Positions 55,940 through 64,000 of a DNA stretch of 64,000 nt are shown here, piece by piece (position 1 is the first letter of the stretch; every line of letters starts with the position of its first letter). The stretch comes from Streptomyces mirabilis (GTDB lineage Bacteria > Actinomycetota > Actinomycetes > Streptomycetales > Streptomycetaceae), in assembly GCF_018310535.1 (NCBI RefSeq), contig NZ_CP074102.1, forward strand, positions 8,990,001 through 9,054,000. Direction: 5' to 3'. The translations under genes and the position numbers were made by a program. The notes under the pieces were generated by a model. That model searched no databases. It was not told the origin of the DNA and was given only the letters and a program-made list of their open reading frames with translations.

Positions 55940-57022
55940 CTAGCGCAGCCGCCAGCCGCGCTCTTGGAGGGTGTTCTCCACCAGCGCGACCGACTCCTGG
56001 GCCACGCTGAGGTACACCACACCCGCGAGCCGGCCCGTGGCGTGCTCCAGACGAACGTCCTCGATGTTGACGCCCGAGCGGCCGGCGTCGGTGAACAGCC
56101 GGGCCATCTCGCCGGGCTGGTCGCCGATCAGCACCGACACGGCCGCGTACCGCACGGGGCGGCCGTCGTGCTTGCCGGGGATCCGGGCGCGCCCTGTGTT
56201 GCCCTGGCGCAGTACGTCCTCGATGACCTCGGCACCGTGGGCGCGCTTGGCGTCGTCCGTCGCTGCCATCGCGCGCAGACCGCCGATGGTGGTGTCCAGG
56301 TCGGCCGCCAGCTCTTCGAGGAGGTCGGCCACGACGCCCGCGTTGGCGCTGAGGATGTCGACCCACAGCCGCGGGTCCGAGGCGGCGATCCGGGTGAGAT
56401 CCCGGATGCTGGGACCCGCCAGGCTCACGGCCCGCCCTTCCGCCTGCGTCAGCCGCATGGCGACCAGGCTCGCCACCAGATGGGGCATGTGCGACACCAG
56501 CCCGACCGCCATGTCGTGCGCCGCAGCGCCCATCACCACGGGCGTGGCGCCGCACAGGGCCACCAGTTCCAGCGCCGTGTTGAGGGTCTCCGTGTCGGTC
56601 TCGGCGGTGGGCGTGAGCACCCACGCACGCCCCTCGAAGAGGTCACCCCGGGCCGCCAGCGGGCCGCTGCGCTCGGCGCCGGCCATGGGGTGTCCGCCGA
56701 TGTAGCGGCGCATGTCGCAGTCCAGCGCGCCGAGGTCCTGTTCCAACCCGCCCTTGACCCCGGCGACGTCCGTGTAGTGACGTGCCACGCCCTCGTCCTG
56801 GAGTGCCCGCAGGACCCGGCCGACCATGGCCGGGGGTACGGCGACGACCGCCAGATCCACCACTCCCTCGGGTGGCTGTCCGGTGCCGGAACCGAGCGAC
56901 GCGGCCGTGCGGACCGCGAGCGGATCGAGATCCCTCAGATGCACGTTCACGCCCCGGTTGCTGAGCGCCAGCGCCGCGGAAGTGCCTATCAGTCCTGTAC
57001 CGACCACAACGGCGGAGAGCAT
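55940..57022 (-). CDS. Prephenate dehydrogenase with C-terminal ACT domain
   Basis: This 360-aa enzyme converts prephenate to 4-hydroxyphenylpyruvate. The NAD site is LSAVVVGTGLIGTSAALALSNRG. Family blocks DVAGVKGGLEQDLG, YIGGHPMAGAERSGPLAARGDLFEGRAWVLTP and DMAVGLVSHMPHLVASLVAMRL (catalytic histidines) are intact. A C-terminal ACT domain (VSVLIGDQPGEMARLFTDAGRSGVNIEDVRLEHA) suggests feedback control by an aromatic amino acid. In glycopeptide-type clusters this gene feeds tyrosine and hydroxyphenylglycine. Here it most likely supplies tyrosine, the amino donor for HpgT. Confidence 0.92.
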   Translation of the reverse strand: MLSAVVVGTGLIGTSAALALSNRGVNVHLRDLDPLAVRTAASLGSGTGQPPEGVVDLAVVAVPPAMVGRVLRALQDEGVARHYTDVAGVKGGLEQDLGALDCDMRRYIGGHPMAGAERSGPLAARGDLFEGRAWVLTPTAETDTETLNTALELVALCGATPVVMGAAAHDMAVGLVSHMPHLVASLVAMRLTQAEGRAVSLAGPSIRDLTRIAASDPRLWVDILSANAGVVADLLEELAADLDTTIGGLRAMAATDDAKRAHGAEVIEDVLRQGNTGRARIPGKHDGRPVRYAAVSVLIGDQPGEMARLFTDAGRSGVNIEDVRLEHATGRLAGVVYLSVAQESVALVENTLQERGWRLR

Positions 57023-57243
57023 GGGAGCTGTATCCGTTTCTTCGGGATGTCCGGACGGGGTCTTCGAGCGCGAAGAGAAAGGTACGGGACCGGGAATCCG
57101 GAAGGGAAACGTGTGTGGGGGGAATGCGCTGGAACACATGGGGGAATGCGCGAGATACGTGGGAGGAAATGACGAGCGGATGCCCGCCGATCCACGCGGG
57201 AACGCGATGTCTGGCAGCTCCCCGTGGGTCGGCAGGCACCGGT

Positions 57244-58326
57244 TCACTCGGCGACGGATGTGACAGGGATGGACCGGACGCGGTCGTCCAGTTCCTGGGC
57301 GAACTCCCGCCAGGTGTTGGAGTACTGTCGGGCGAGGTTCACGACCAGGCCGCCGCAGTGCGGCGGCACCGCCGACGTCAGTCTGGCCAGTTCCTCCCCC
57401 TGGACCGCGTTGTGCTGCAGGAGGCGGAGCAGATGGCGGCCCTCCTCCTTGTGGCGCAGCGACGGATCCCGCAGCAGCTTCTCGATCACCGAGACGGGAT
57501 CCAACTGTGCGTCCCGCACGCGGCGTTCGGCCTTGGCCCGCGTCGTGGGCGTCTCGGCCGCCGCCTTGGCCGGCTTGCCGCCGACCGCAGTGGCACCGTG
57601 ACCGAGTACGGCATCCTCTCCGGACTCGATGCGACGCCGTACGTCGCTCACCGTCGCCGGAGAGATCCCAGCCAGCCGGGCGATCTCCCGCAGCGAGGCG
57701 CCCGGGTTCTCGGCGATCGCCTGGGCCGCCCGTCTGCGGCCCTCTGTGCTGTCGAGGGGGCGGGTCTTGCCGTCGCGGCCGACGCGGACGCCCAACTGCG
57801 GCAGACTGTCGGTCAGTCGGCGCCGGATCGCCGCCACCGTCCGGGTGCCCAGCCCCGACGCCTTGGCGATGGCCCGGTCGGACATGTGCGGATGGGACAT
57901 GATGATGCGTTCCGCCGCCGTGCGACGGTCGACCTGTGACAGCGGAAGCCCGTGGGCGGCGTTCGCCTCGACAGCCCGAAGGAACGCTTCTTCGCTCGTG
58001 CCGTCGAAGAACTCGACGTCGATCGTCGCCAGGCCCTTCCGCAGCGTGGCGAGATAGCGGTGCATGCCGTCGATGACCCGCATGGTGGCGCTGTGTACGA
58101 GGATCGGCGCTAACGGCCCGTCTAATTCGGCTAGTTGTGAGACATGGCTGTGATCCGGCCCTTCGGACCGGGGTGAATCTCCTGGCAGCAGCGTCGCGAT
58201 AGGAACGGTGACGATTTCCGTTGCGTTGAGTACGGCGGCCCTGCGGGGCGCCCTCCCTTCCGGTGCTCTGTCGAGTGAGTCGGTGCGTGACTGATGCAAC
58301 CTTCTACCCTCCCCCGTTGACTTCAT
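57244..58326 (-). CDS. StrR/Bbr-type pathway-specific activator (ParB-like)
   Basis: This 360-aa regulator has a ParB-like N-terminal part (VPIATLLPGDSPRSEGPDHSHVSQLAELDGPLAPILVHSATMRVIDGMHRYLATLRKG) and a first HTH (AAERIIMSHPHMSDRAIAKASGLGTRTVAAIRRRL). A second helix pair is SLREIARLAGISPATVSDVRRRIESGEDAV, and the C-terminal LVVNLARQYSNTWREFAQELDDRV is typical of the StrR family. Such proteins activate streptomycin and glycopeptide clusters (StrR, Bbr, Tei15*). It is upstream of and co-oriented with pdh, 221 bp apart, so it probably drives this operon. Confidence 0.9.
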   Translation of the reverse strand: MKSTGEGRRLHQSRTDSLDRAPEGRAPRRAAVLNATEIVTVPIATLLPGDSPRSEGPDHSHVSQLAELDGPLAPILVHSATMRVIDGMHRYLATLRKGLATIDVEFFDGTSEEAFLRAVEANAAHGLPLSQVDRRTAAERIIMSHPHMSDRAIAKASGLGTRTVAAIRRRLTDSLPQLGVRVGRDGKTRPLDSTEGRRRAAQAIAENPGASLREIARLAGISPATVSDVRRRIESGEDAVLGHGATAVGGKPAKAAAETPTTRAKAERRVRDAQLDPVSVIEKLLRDPSLRHKEEGRHLLRLLQHNAVQGEELARLTSAVPPHCGGLVVNLARQYSNTWREFAQELDDRVRSIPVTSVAE

Positions 58327-58883
58327 CTCAGAATCCGTCCGTCCTCCGTGACTCAGGCATTCGCTGGATGGAGACGCCTGCCACGGAGCCGTGCCTGGTG
58401 CCCTGGGCCACCGTCAGCGCCCCTCCCTCGAGGTGATGTTGCGCGTTGTCGTGCGAATGCCCGCTTCGGTAAGACGGGTCCCATCGTCACCACGGGTCCT
58501 GCACACTGTCGAGCCATCCGACTCGGGCGGTTTTTGTCAGAGATGTGCGAGATTCTGTACTTCTGTGCTGTGGCGGAAAGAGGTCACCTGGCTGTGGTCG
58601 AGGGCCTATCCGGAGCCGAGTCCGTGGTATTGCGGTGGGATACCGCAGTGGCGTGCCGACGACCTCGCCCCAGGTCAGCGCTTCGCCGATGGCCCCGGAC
58701 GATGCGCACCCGCCAAGTGACTCGTGAGTACCGGAGTCCGGTGTCGAGCCCGGCGCCGACCAGCGCTGTCGCGCCTTGATGGACGAACCTTTGCCGAACG
58801 CACGTCCGATGGGGGCGGTACGGGCGGCACCGTGATCACGCACTGCCATCGGTCGACGACACTCCGCGGTGCCGGAAACGGCG
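58327..58883. other. Intergenic region upstream of StrR-type gene
   Basis: No gene can be supported in this stretch of about 560 bp. A small hairpin, TGCGGT-GGGA-TACCGCA, lies near 58634. A lower-GC segment around 58540-58580 (CGGTTTTTGTCAGAGATGTG, GATTCTGTACTTCTGTGCTG) could hold a promoter. Forward codons there read about 30 plausible residues without a family match. Confidence 0.35.
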
Positions 58884-58915
58884 CGGGCCCGGTCCGCCGT
58901 GGCGAACCGGGCCCG
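58884..58915. terminator. Terminator downstream of response regulator
   Basis: CGGGCCCGGT (58884-58893) pairs perfectly with ACCGGGCCCG (58906-58915) around a 12-nt loop, 12 bp after the stop of the reverse-strand regulator. Confidence 0.65.
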
Positions 58916-58927
58916 GGACGGCGCACG

Positions 58928-59614
58928 TCAGTCGTCGGCGGCACTTGTCGACCCCGGGGTGACGAGCCCCGATTCATAGGCCAGGACGATCGCCTGGGCG
59001 CGGTCGCGCAGACTGAGCTTGAACAGAACGCGTGTCACATGGGTCTTGACGGTCGTCTCGCTCACGTGGAGCCGCGCGGCGAGTTCGGCGTTGCTCAGTC
59101 CCTTGGCCAGCAGCTTGAGCACCTCCAGCTCGCGAGGTGTGAGGTCCGACACATCGCGGCGCAGGGTCGCGACCGCGTTGTCCCGGGGTGCGAAACGCTC
59201 TATCAGGCGCCGGGTGATCGTCGGCGCGAGCAGCGCGTCTCCGGAGCGCACCAGCCGAACGGCGGACACCAGGTGCTCGGGCGAGACGTCCTTCAGCAGG
59301 AATCCGCTGGCTCCCGCGGTCAGCGCCGCGTACACATACTCATCCAGGTCGAATGTGGTCAGGATGATGACGCGCGGTGGATCCACCGCTTGCTGTGACA
59401 GGATGCGCCGGGTCGCCTCCAGTCCGTCCAGCTCGGGCATTCGGATGTCCATGAGCACGACATCGGGCAGGGTGCGGCGGACCAGGGTGATGGCCTCCTC
59501 GCCGTCCGCGGCCTCGCCCACCACGTCGATCCCGTCGGCAGCGAGGATCAGCTTGAAGCCGGTGCGGACCAGCGCCAGATCGTCGGCGATCACCACACGC
59601 AGCGGGTCGGTCAC
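58928..59614 (-). CDS. NarL/LuxR-type response regulator
   Basis: This 228-aa protein has a receiver domain (LRVVIADDLALVRTGFKLILAADGIDVVGEA, phosphoacceptor DVVLMDIRMPELDG, VIILTTFDLDEYVYAALTAGASGFLLKD) and a HTH (DLTPRELEVLKLLAKGLSNAELAARLHVSETTVKTHVTRVLFKLSLRDRAQAIVLAYESGLV). The GTG at 59612-59614 overlaps the stop of the kinase. It forms a two-component pair and probably controls the divergent ABC transporter. Confidence 0.92.
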   Translation of the reverse strand: MTDPLRVVIADDLALVRTGFKLILAADGIDVVGEAADGEEAITLVRRTLPDVVLMDIRMPELDGLEATRRILSQQAVDPPRVIILTTFDLDEYVYAALTAGASGFLLKDVSPEHLVSAVRLVRSGDALLAPTITRRLIERFAPRDNAVATLRRDVSDLTPRELEVLKLLAKGLSNAELAARLHVSETTVKTHVTRVLFKLSLRDRAQAIVLAYESGLVTPGSTSAADD

Positions 59615-60900
59615 ACGTCCTCCAACGGAATCGCGGCGTGCACGCGGTAACCGCCGGCGGGCACTTCGCCCGCTTCCAGATTGCCCCCGTACAGGCTGAG
59701 GCGTTCCCGCAGCCCGATCAGTCCCCGGCCGCTGCCGGAACGGGCTGCCGCGGTGCGGGTACCGCCGGTGTCGGTCACCTCGAGCCGTAGCATACGGGGA
59801 GTGTAGTCAATCGCGATCTTCACGCGGGCCCCTTCGGCATGTTTGACCGTATTGGTCAGCGCCTCCTGCACCACCCGGTACGCGGTGAGGTCGACGCCTG
59901 CCGGCAGCGGCGTCTCGAAGCCCGTCACGACCAGTTCGACCGGAACGCCGGTGGAGCGGAGCCGGGCGGCCAGCGACGCGATCTGGCCCAGCCGCGGGGG
60001 AGGAGCGAGAGTGGCGGTCCCGGCCGGATCCGTGTCCTCGGCGTTCATCGTCAGTAGGCCCATCACATGGCGCAGTTCGGTCATCGCGGCCCGCCCGCCG
60101 GACTCGACGGCGAGCATCGCCTGCTCGGCCTGGTCGGGAGCGGTCATGATCACCTTCCGTGCCGCCCCGGCCTGCACCACCATCACACTGACGTTGTGTG
60201 TGACCACGTCGTGCAGCTCGCGTGCGATGCGGGACCGCTCCTGCTCGACGGCCCGCCGCGTCGCCGCCTCCTGTTCTTCCTCCAGACTTCGCACCCGGTG
60301 CTTCCACGTGTGGATCGCGTGCGAGGCGATCCCTATCGGGATCAGCAGCAGGAAGGTGACGACACCGGAACGGATGGAGGGCACGCTCGCCTTGTGGGTC
60401 CCCATGATCAGCCCGGCCCCGACCAGCGTGCTGGCCGTCGCAAGGATCTGGTACGGGCTGTACATCGAGGCGCTGAACGCCGCGACCACACTGACGATGA
60501 AGGTGAACGTGGGGTCGAAACCGGGACTCAGGTGGTAAATCTGCGAGGCGCCGATCACCACCCAGAACGTTGCGAGCGGATAGCGCCGGCGGGTGACGAG
60601 CGCCAGCCCGGTCAGCGCGGCCAGCAACACCTGCCACGGCTGGGCGGCCCCGTAGTGGTGCGCCAGCGGACTGGGACCGGCCGGGCCCGGCGGCAGCGGC
60701 ACACCGGGCGGAGCCCCGGGGTCCGTGGAGTAGTCCGCCCTGCTGAGAGCGTCGTTCACGGTCCCGGCGGTCAGAGCGATGGCGAGGAGCGCGTCGGTCG
60801 CCCAGGCGCGGCGGGACAACCGCGGAGGCGGGCTCGTGGCCGGCCGCAGCGCCGCCGCCACGCCCGCTTTCCATCGGTCCACGATCTCTGATCTGTTCAC
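59611..60900 (-). CDS. NarL-type sensor histidine kinase
   Basis: This 429-aa kinase has a membrane part of about five helices (ATDALLAIALTAGTVNDAL, VLLAALTGLALVTRRRYPLATFWVVIGASQIYHL, TFIVSVVAAFSASMYSPYQI, SGVVTFLLLIPIGIASHAIH). The HisKA_3 motif is EQERSRIARELHDVVTHNVSVMVVQAGAA. An ATPase domain follows (YRVVQEALTNTVKHAEGARVKIAIDY, GSGRGLIGLRERLSLYGG). The GTG at 60898-60900 is the chosen start. It is divergent from the ABC genes, the layout used by systems that sense and export membrane-active compounds. Confidence 0.92.
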   Translation of the reverse strand: MNRSEIVDRWKAGVAAALRPATSPPPRLSRRAWATDALLAIALTAGTVNDALSRADYSTDPGAPPGVPLPPGPAGPSPLAHHYGAAQPWQVLLAALTGLALVTRRRYPLATFWVVIGASQIYHLSPGFDPTFTFIVSVVAAFSASMYSPYQILATASTLVGAGLIMGTHKASVPSIRSGVVTFLLLIPIGIASHAIHTWKHRVRSLEEEQEAATRRAVEQERSRIARELHDVVTHNVSVMVVQAGAARKVIMTAPDQAEQAMLAVESGGRAAMTELRHVMGLLTMNAEDTDPAGTATLAPPPRLGQIASLAARLRSTGVPVELVVTGFETPLPAGVDLTAYRVVQEALTNTVKHAEGARVKIAIDYTPRMLRLEVTDTGGTRTAAARSGSGRGLIGLRERLSLYGGNLEAGEVPAGGYRVHAAIPLEDV

Positions 60901-61106
60901 GCGGCCAGTGTGGCAACTCGGCCGGTACGTGACATCCCTCGACGTGAGGATCGCGTCCGCACCCTCCTCGTACGACCTTTGGACGACCCGGAACGTCCGT
61001 CCTCCGCACGGTGGACTCGACTTCGTCAGCTTGCCGGACGTCCGCACCCGTGGCCCGCACCTAGCGTCGGGACGGCACGAAAGCCGAGTCGACCGTGGAG
61101 GACCCC

Positions 61107-61793
61107 GTGACGGCGCCGATCATCCAGATCCGCGATGTGAGCAAGAAGTACGACGTCGGGCGCCCCGCGCTGGCCGGCCTGAATCTGGAGGTGAACGCGG
61201 GGGAGGCGCTCGCCGTGCTCGGCCCGTCCGGCAGCGGGAAGTCCACCCTGCTCAACATGATCGCCGGGCTGGACAAACCGACCGAGGGCACCGTCACCGT
61301 GGACGGCGTGCGCATCGACGACAGGACCGAGGCCGAGCTGGCCCGCTACCGCCGGGAACGGATCGGCATGGTGTTCCAGTTCTTCAACCTGCTGGACGAT
61401 CTGACGGTCGAGGACAACGTCCTGCTGCCCGCGCAGTTGGCCGGTATGGGGCGGGGCGAGTCCCGGCAGCGCGCGACGGAACTGCTGCAGTACCTCGGCA
61501 TCGCCCGGCACACCCGCGCCTTCCCCGGCCGGCTCTCCGGCGGTGAGCGCCAACGGGTCGCCGTCGCCCGCGCGATGATGAACCGTCCGGCACTCCTGCT
61601 GGCCGACGAGCCGACCGGTGCGCTGGACCGGCGGTCCGCCGCGGACGTCAGGGAGCTGCTGATCGAGCTGAACGAGAAGAGCCAGACGATCGTGCTGGTC
61701 ACCCATGACACCGAACTCGCCGAGTACTGCGCGACCAGGACCATCGAGCTGGTCGACGGCAAGATCGTCCGTGACGTCCAGGCGGCGGTGTGA
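61107..61793 (+). CDS. ABC transporter ATP-binding protein (MacB/LolD type)
   Basis: This 228-aa ATPase has Walker A GPSGSGKSTLLNMIAGLD, Q-loop MVFQFFNLLDDLTVEDNVLLP, signature LSGGERQRVAVARAMMNRPALLLADEPTGALD (Walker B included) and H-loop VLVTHDTELA. The GTG at 61107 follows GGAGGACCCC; another GTG at 61095 would add four residues. It overlaps the permease spacing by design: the permease ATG begins directly after the stop. It likely powers export or resistance for a peptide-type product. Confidence 0.92.
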   Translation: MTAPIIQIRDVSKKYDVGRPALAGLNLEVNAGEALAVLGPSGSGKSTLLNMIAGLDKPTEGTVTVDGVRIDDRTEAELARYRRERIGMVFQFFNLLDDLTVEDNVLLPAQLAGMGRGESRQRATELLQYLGIARHTRAFPGRLSGGERQRVAVARAMMNRPALLLADEPTGALDRRSAADVRELLIELNEKSQTIVLVTHDTELAEYCATRTIELVDGKIVRDVQAAV

Positions 61794-64000
61794 TGAGCGC
61801 GCTCGGCAAGGTGGTGCGCGCAGGTGTCGGCAGGCGCCGTATCCAGACCTTCGTGATGATGCTGACCACCATGATGGCGGTCACCGCGTCCGTCCTGGCC
61901 ACTGGCCTTCTGGTGGCCTCCCAGGCACCCTTCGACCAGGCCTTCTCCCGACAGCACGGCGCCCATCTGACCGTCCAGTTCAACGGCGCCAAGGTGGACG
62001 CGGCACGGGCCGCCGCGACCGGGCAGGTGGCCGGAGTGACGGCCTCCGCCGGCCCGAATCCGGTGCTGTCACTGCGCCCGCACGTGGGCCGGAACTCCGC
62101 CGGGATGACGGTCGGCGACAAACTGGCGCCGATGACCGTCACTGGCCGGGCCGACGCCGGCGGACCGGTGGACGACCTCGTCCTCACCTCGGGCAAGTGG
62201 GCCACCACAACCGGGCAGATCGTGCTCAGCGACCAGAACGCGCCCCTCGGTGTCGGTGACACCATGACCTTCCCCGAGCTGCCCGGCCGTCCCACGCTGA
62301 CCGTCGTCGGGCTGGCCAGGTCGGTGGCCGAAAGCTCCGAGGCCTGGGTGCAGCCGGCGCAGCTCACCGCACTCACCGCGTCCGGCACCGTCCCCGACTA
62401 CCAGATGCTCTACCGCTTCCGGGACGCGGCGACCAACAACCAGATCGCGGCAGACCGGGTGGCCGTCGCCCGGGCCGTACCGGCGGGGTCGATGACCGCG
62501 GCGGCGTCCTATCTGAAGGTCAAGCTCGCCGTGGACCGCACCTCCGCGACGTATGTGCCGTTCGTGGTGGCCTTCGGTGTGCTCGGCCTCTTCATGTCCG
62601 TCCTGATCATCGGCATCGTGGTCAGCGGCGCGGTCGGCGCCGCGACCCGGCGGATCGGCATTCTCAAGTCCCTCGGTTTCACACCGTCACAGGTAGTCCG
62701 CGCCTACATTGGCCAGGCACTGCTGCCCGCGGGAGTCGGCACCGCTCTGGGCGTGGTGTGCGGCAATCTGCTGGCCATCCCGGTCATGGGTGACATGGAG
62801 ACCGCCTTCGGCACCGGGACCACGGTGCTCGCTCCCTGGATCGACATCGCCGTGCCCGCCGCTGCGCTCGCCGCCGTCGCCACCACCGCCCTGGTACCCG
62901 CGCTGCGCGCCGGCCGGCTGCGGACCGTGGAGGCGCTCGCCTTCGGACGCACCCCGCAGAACGGACGCGGCCGCGTGATCAGGCGCCTGACCGGGCGGCT
63001 GCCGCTGCCTCGCTCGGTCAGCCTCGGCCTGGCCAATCCGTTCACCCGGCCTGGGCGGACGGCCACCATGGCGGCGGCGGTCGCCTTCGGTACGATCGGT
63101 GTCACCTTCGGCTCCGGACTGGCCATCTCACTCAACGCCATCCAGCAGGGCATCAACCGCCACTCGGTCGGTTCGGTCGTCGTCCAGACCTTCGGACCGC
63201 CTCCTCCGCCCGCTCCCGGGCCTGGCGGAGAGACCACCACCGTCAAGACCAAGCCCGTCGACCTCGCCGACGTCGGCCGGAAGATCGCGGCGCAGCCGGG
63301 CACCCGGCGGTACTTCACCACCGGTGAGACCAAGATCAGTGTGGCGGGACTGGCGGGCGGGACCACGGTGATCCCATACCAGGGTGACTCGTCCTGGGGG
63401 GCCTACCAGATGGTCTCCGGACGGTGGTTCCACGGCAAGGGCCAGGCGGTCGTGCCCTCGGGATTCCTGAATGCCACCAGTACCCATGTCGGTGACACCA
63501 TCACCCTGGCCAACCAGGGGCACACCTCCCGGGTGCGCATCGTCGGCGAGGTCTTCGACCTGCGCGAGGAGGGCATGGTCATCCTGACCGACAGCTCCTC
63601 CCTGGCGGGCCTCGGCGCCTATGTCCTGCCGCAGTCGGTCCAGTTCGACATCGACCTCAAATCCGGTACCGACCGGCAGGCCTACGTACAGACCCTCGAC
63701 CAGGCCCTCGCCGAGTACGGCATCAGCGCCCAGACCAACGCCGGAGGGATGAGCAACACGGTCATCGCGATGGACACCCTCGCCGCCATGCTCACCCTGA
63801 TGCTCGTGGTCGTCGCGGGCCTGGGCGTCCTCAACACGGTCGTCCTGGACACCCGTGAACGCATCCACGACCTCGGAGTGTTCAAGGCGCTGGGGATGTC
63901 GCCGAAGCAGACCGTCGTCATGGTTCTCACCTCCGTCGCCGGGACCGGCCTGGTGGCGGGTGCGATCGGCGTTCCGATCGGCGTGGCGCTGCACGACTAC
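61794..64000 (+). CDS. FtsX/MacB-type ABC transporter permease (runs off right edge)
   Basis: The ATG at 61794-61796 is immediately after the ATPase stop. About 735 codons are visible, with no stop. The first helix is near residues 12-40 (IQTFVMMLTTMMAVTASVLATGLLVAS). An extracellular domain and three helices follow (YVPFVVAFGVLGLFMSVLIIGIVVSGAVGAATRRIGILKSLGFTP and so on). The same pattern repeats after about residue 420, giving the usual two FtsX units. A second extracellular domain has a proline/glycine stretch (GPPPPPAPGPGGETTTV). Such large permeases act with LolD-type ATPases in antibiotic export or sensing. Confidence 0.9.

Overview
The window looks like part of a Streptomyces chromosome. 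It is very GC-rich, the real genes use G or C at nearly every third codon position, and many starts are GTG or sit in ATGA/GTGA stop-start overlaps. The gene families are also typical of Streptomyces: DUF1918 proteins, SHOCT proteins, orphan NarL-type regulators and a StrR-type regulator. No rRNA, tRNA or CRISPR array was seen.

Positions 1-39300 form a hypoxia/dormancy island resembling the mycobacterial DosR (DevR) regulon. It holds a group 3b [NiFe]-hydrogenase operon (315-5557), several universal stress proteins, CBS-BON proteins, Rv1733c-like membrane proteins, and DUF1918 proteins. It also holds a nicotinate phosphoribosyltransferase, a small heat-shock protein remnant, a complete V/A-type rotary ATPase operon (12937-20655), and a DevR-like response regulator (21716-22417). 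A site-2 protease with CBS domains (Rv2625c-like), an oleate hydratase, a flavohemoprotein followed by a ribosome hibernation factor, and a bifunctional AdhE complete the set. A 14-bp palindrome close to GGGNCN-NN-NGNCCC lies upstream of most of these transcription units. In eight promoters a second copy, often weaker, starts exactly 20 bp away. This suggests a single DevR/OsdR-type regulon covering energy conservation (H2, ATPase), redox disposal (AdhE, NAD salvage), NO protection, translation arrest and membrane proteolysis. The island is also full of scars. These include truncated CBS-BON, USP, cyclic-nucleotide-binding, nitroreductase and MBL-fold genes, and frameshifts in the hydrogenase protease, one USP and two Rv1733c-like genes.

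Positions 39200-50170 are accessory DNA. They carry a family of about 90-bp direct repeats separating small gene modules (GNAT; ArsR plus S41 protease), fragments of IS3, IS256 and IS1380 transposases, and IS-end-like repeats. A HAD-MFS-DeoR cassette is bounded by diverged direct repeats. A NarL-type two-component system also lies here.

Positions 50175-58326 are an operon for the non-proteinogenic amino acid 3,5-dihydroxyphenylglycine: DpgC, DpgB, DpgA, HpgT, an HmaS-like protein, prephenate dehydrogenase and a StrR/ParB-type activator. The HmaS-like protein has lost its metal ligands. dpgD, hmo and any NRPS are absent from the window. Positions 58928-64000 hold a two-component system divergent from a MacB/FtsX-type ABC transporter, whose permease runs off the right edge.
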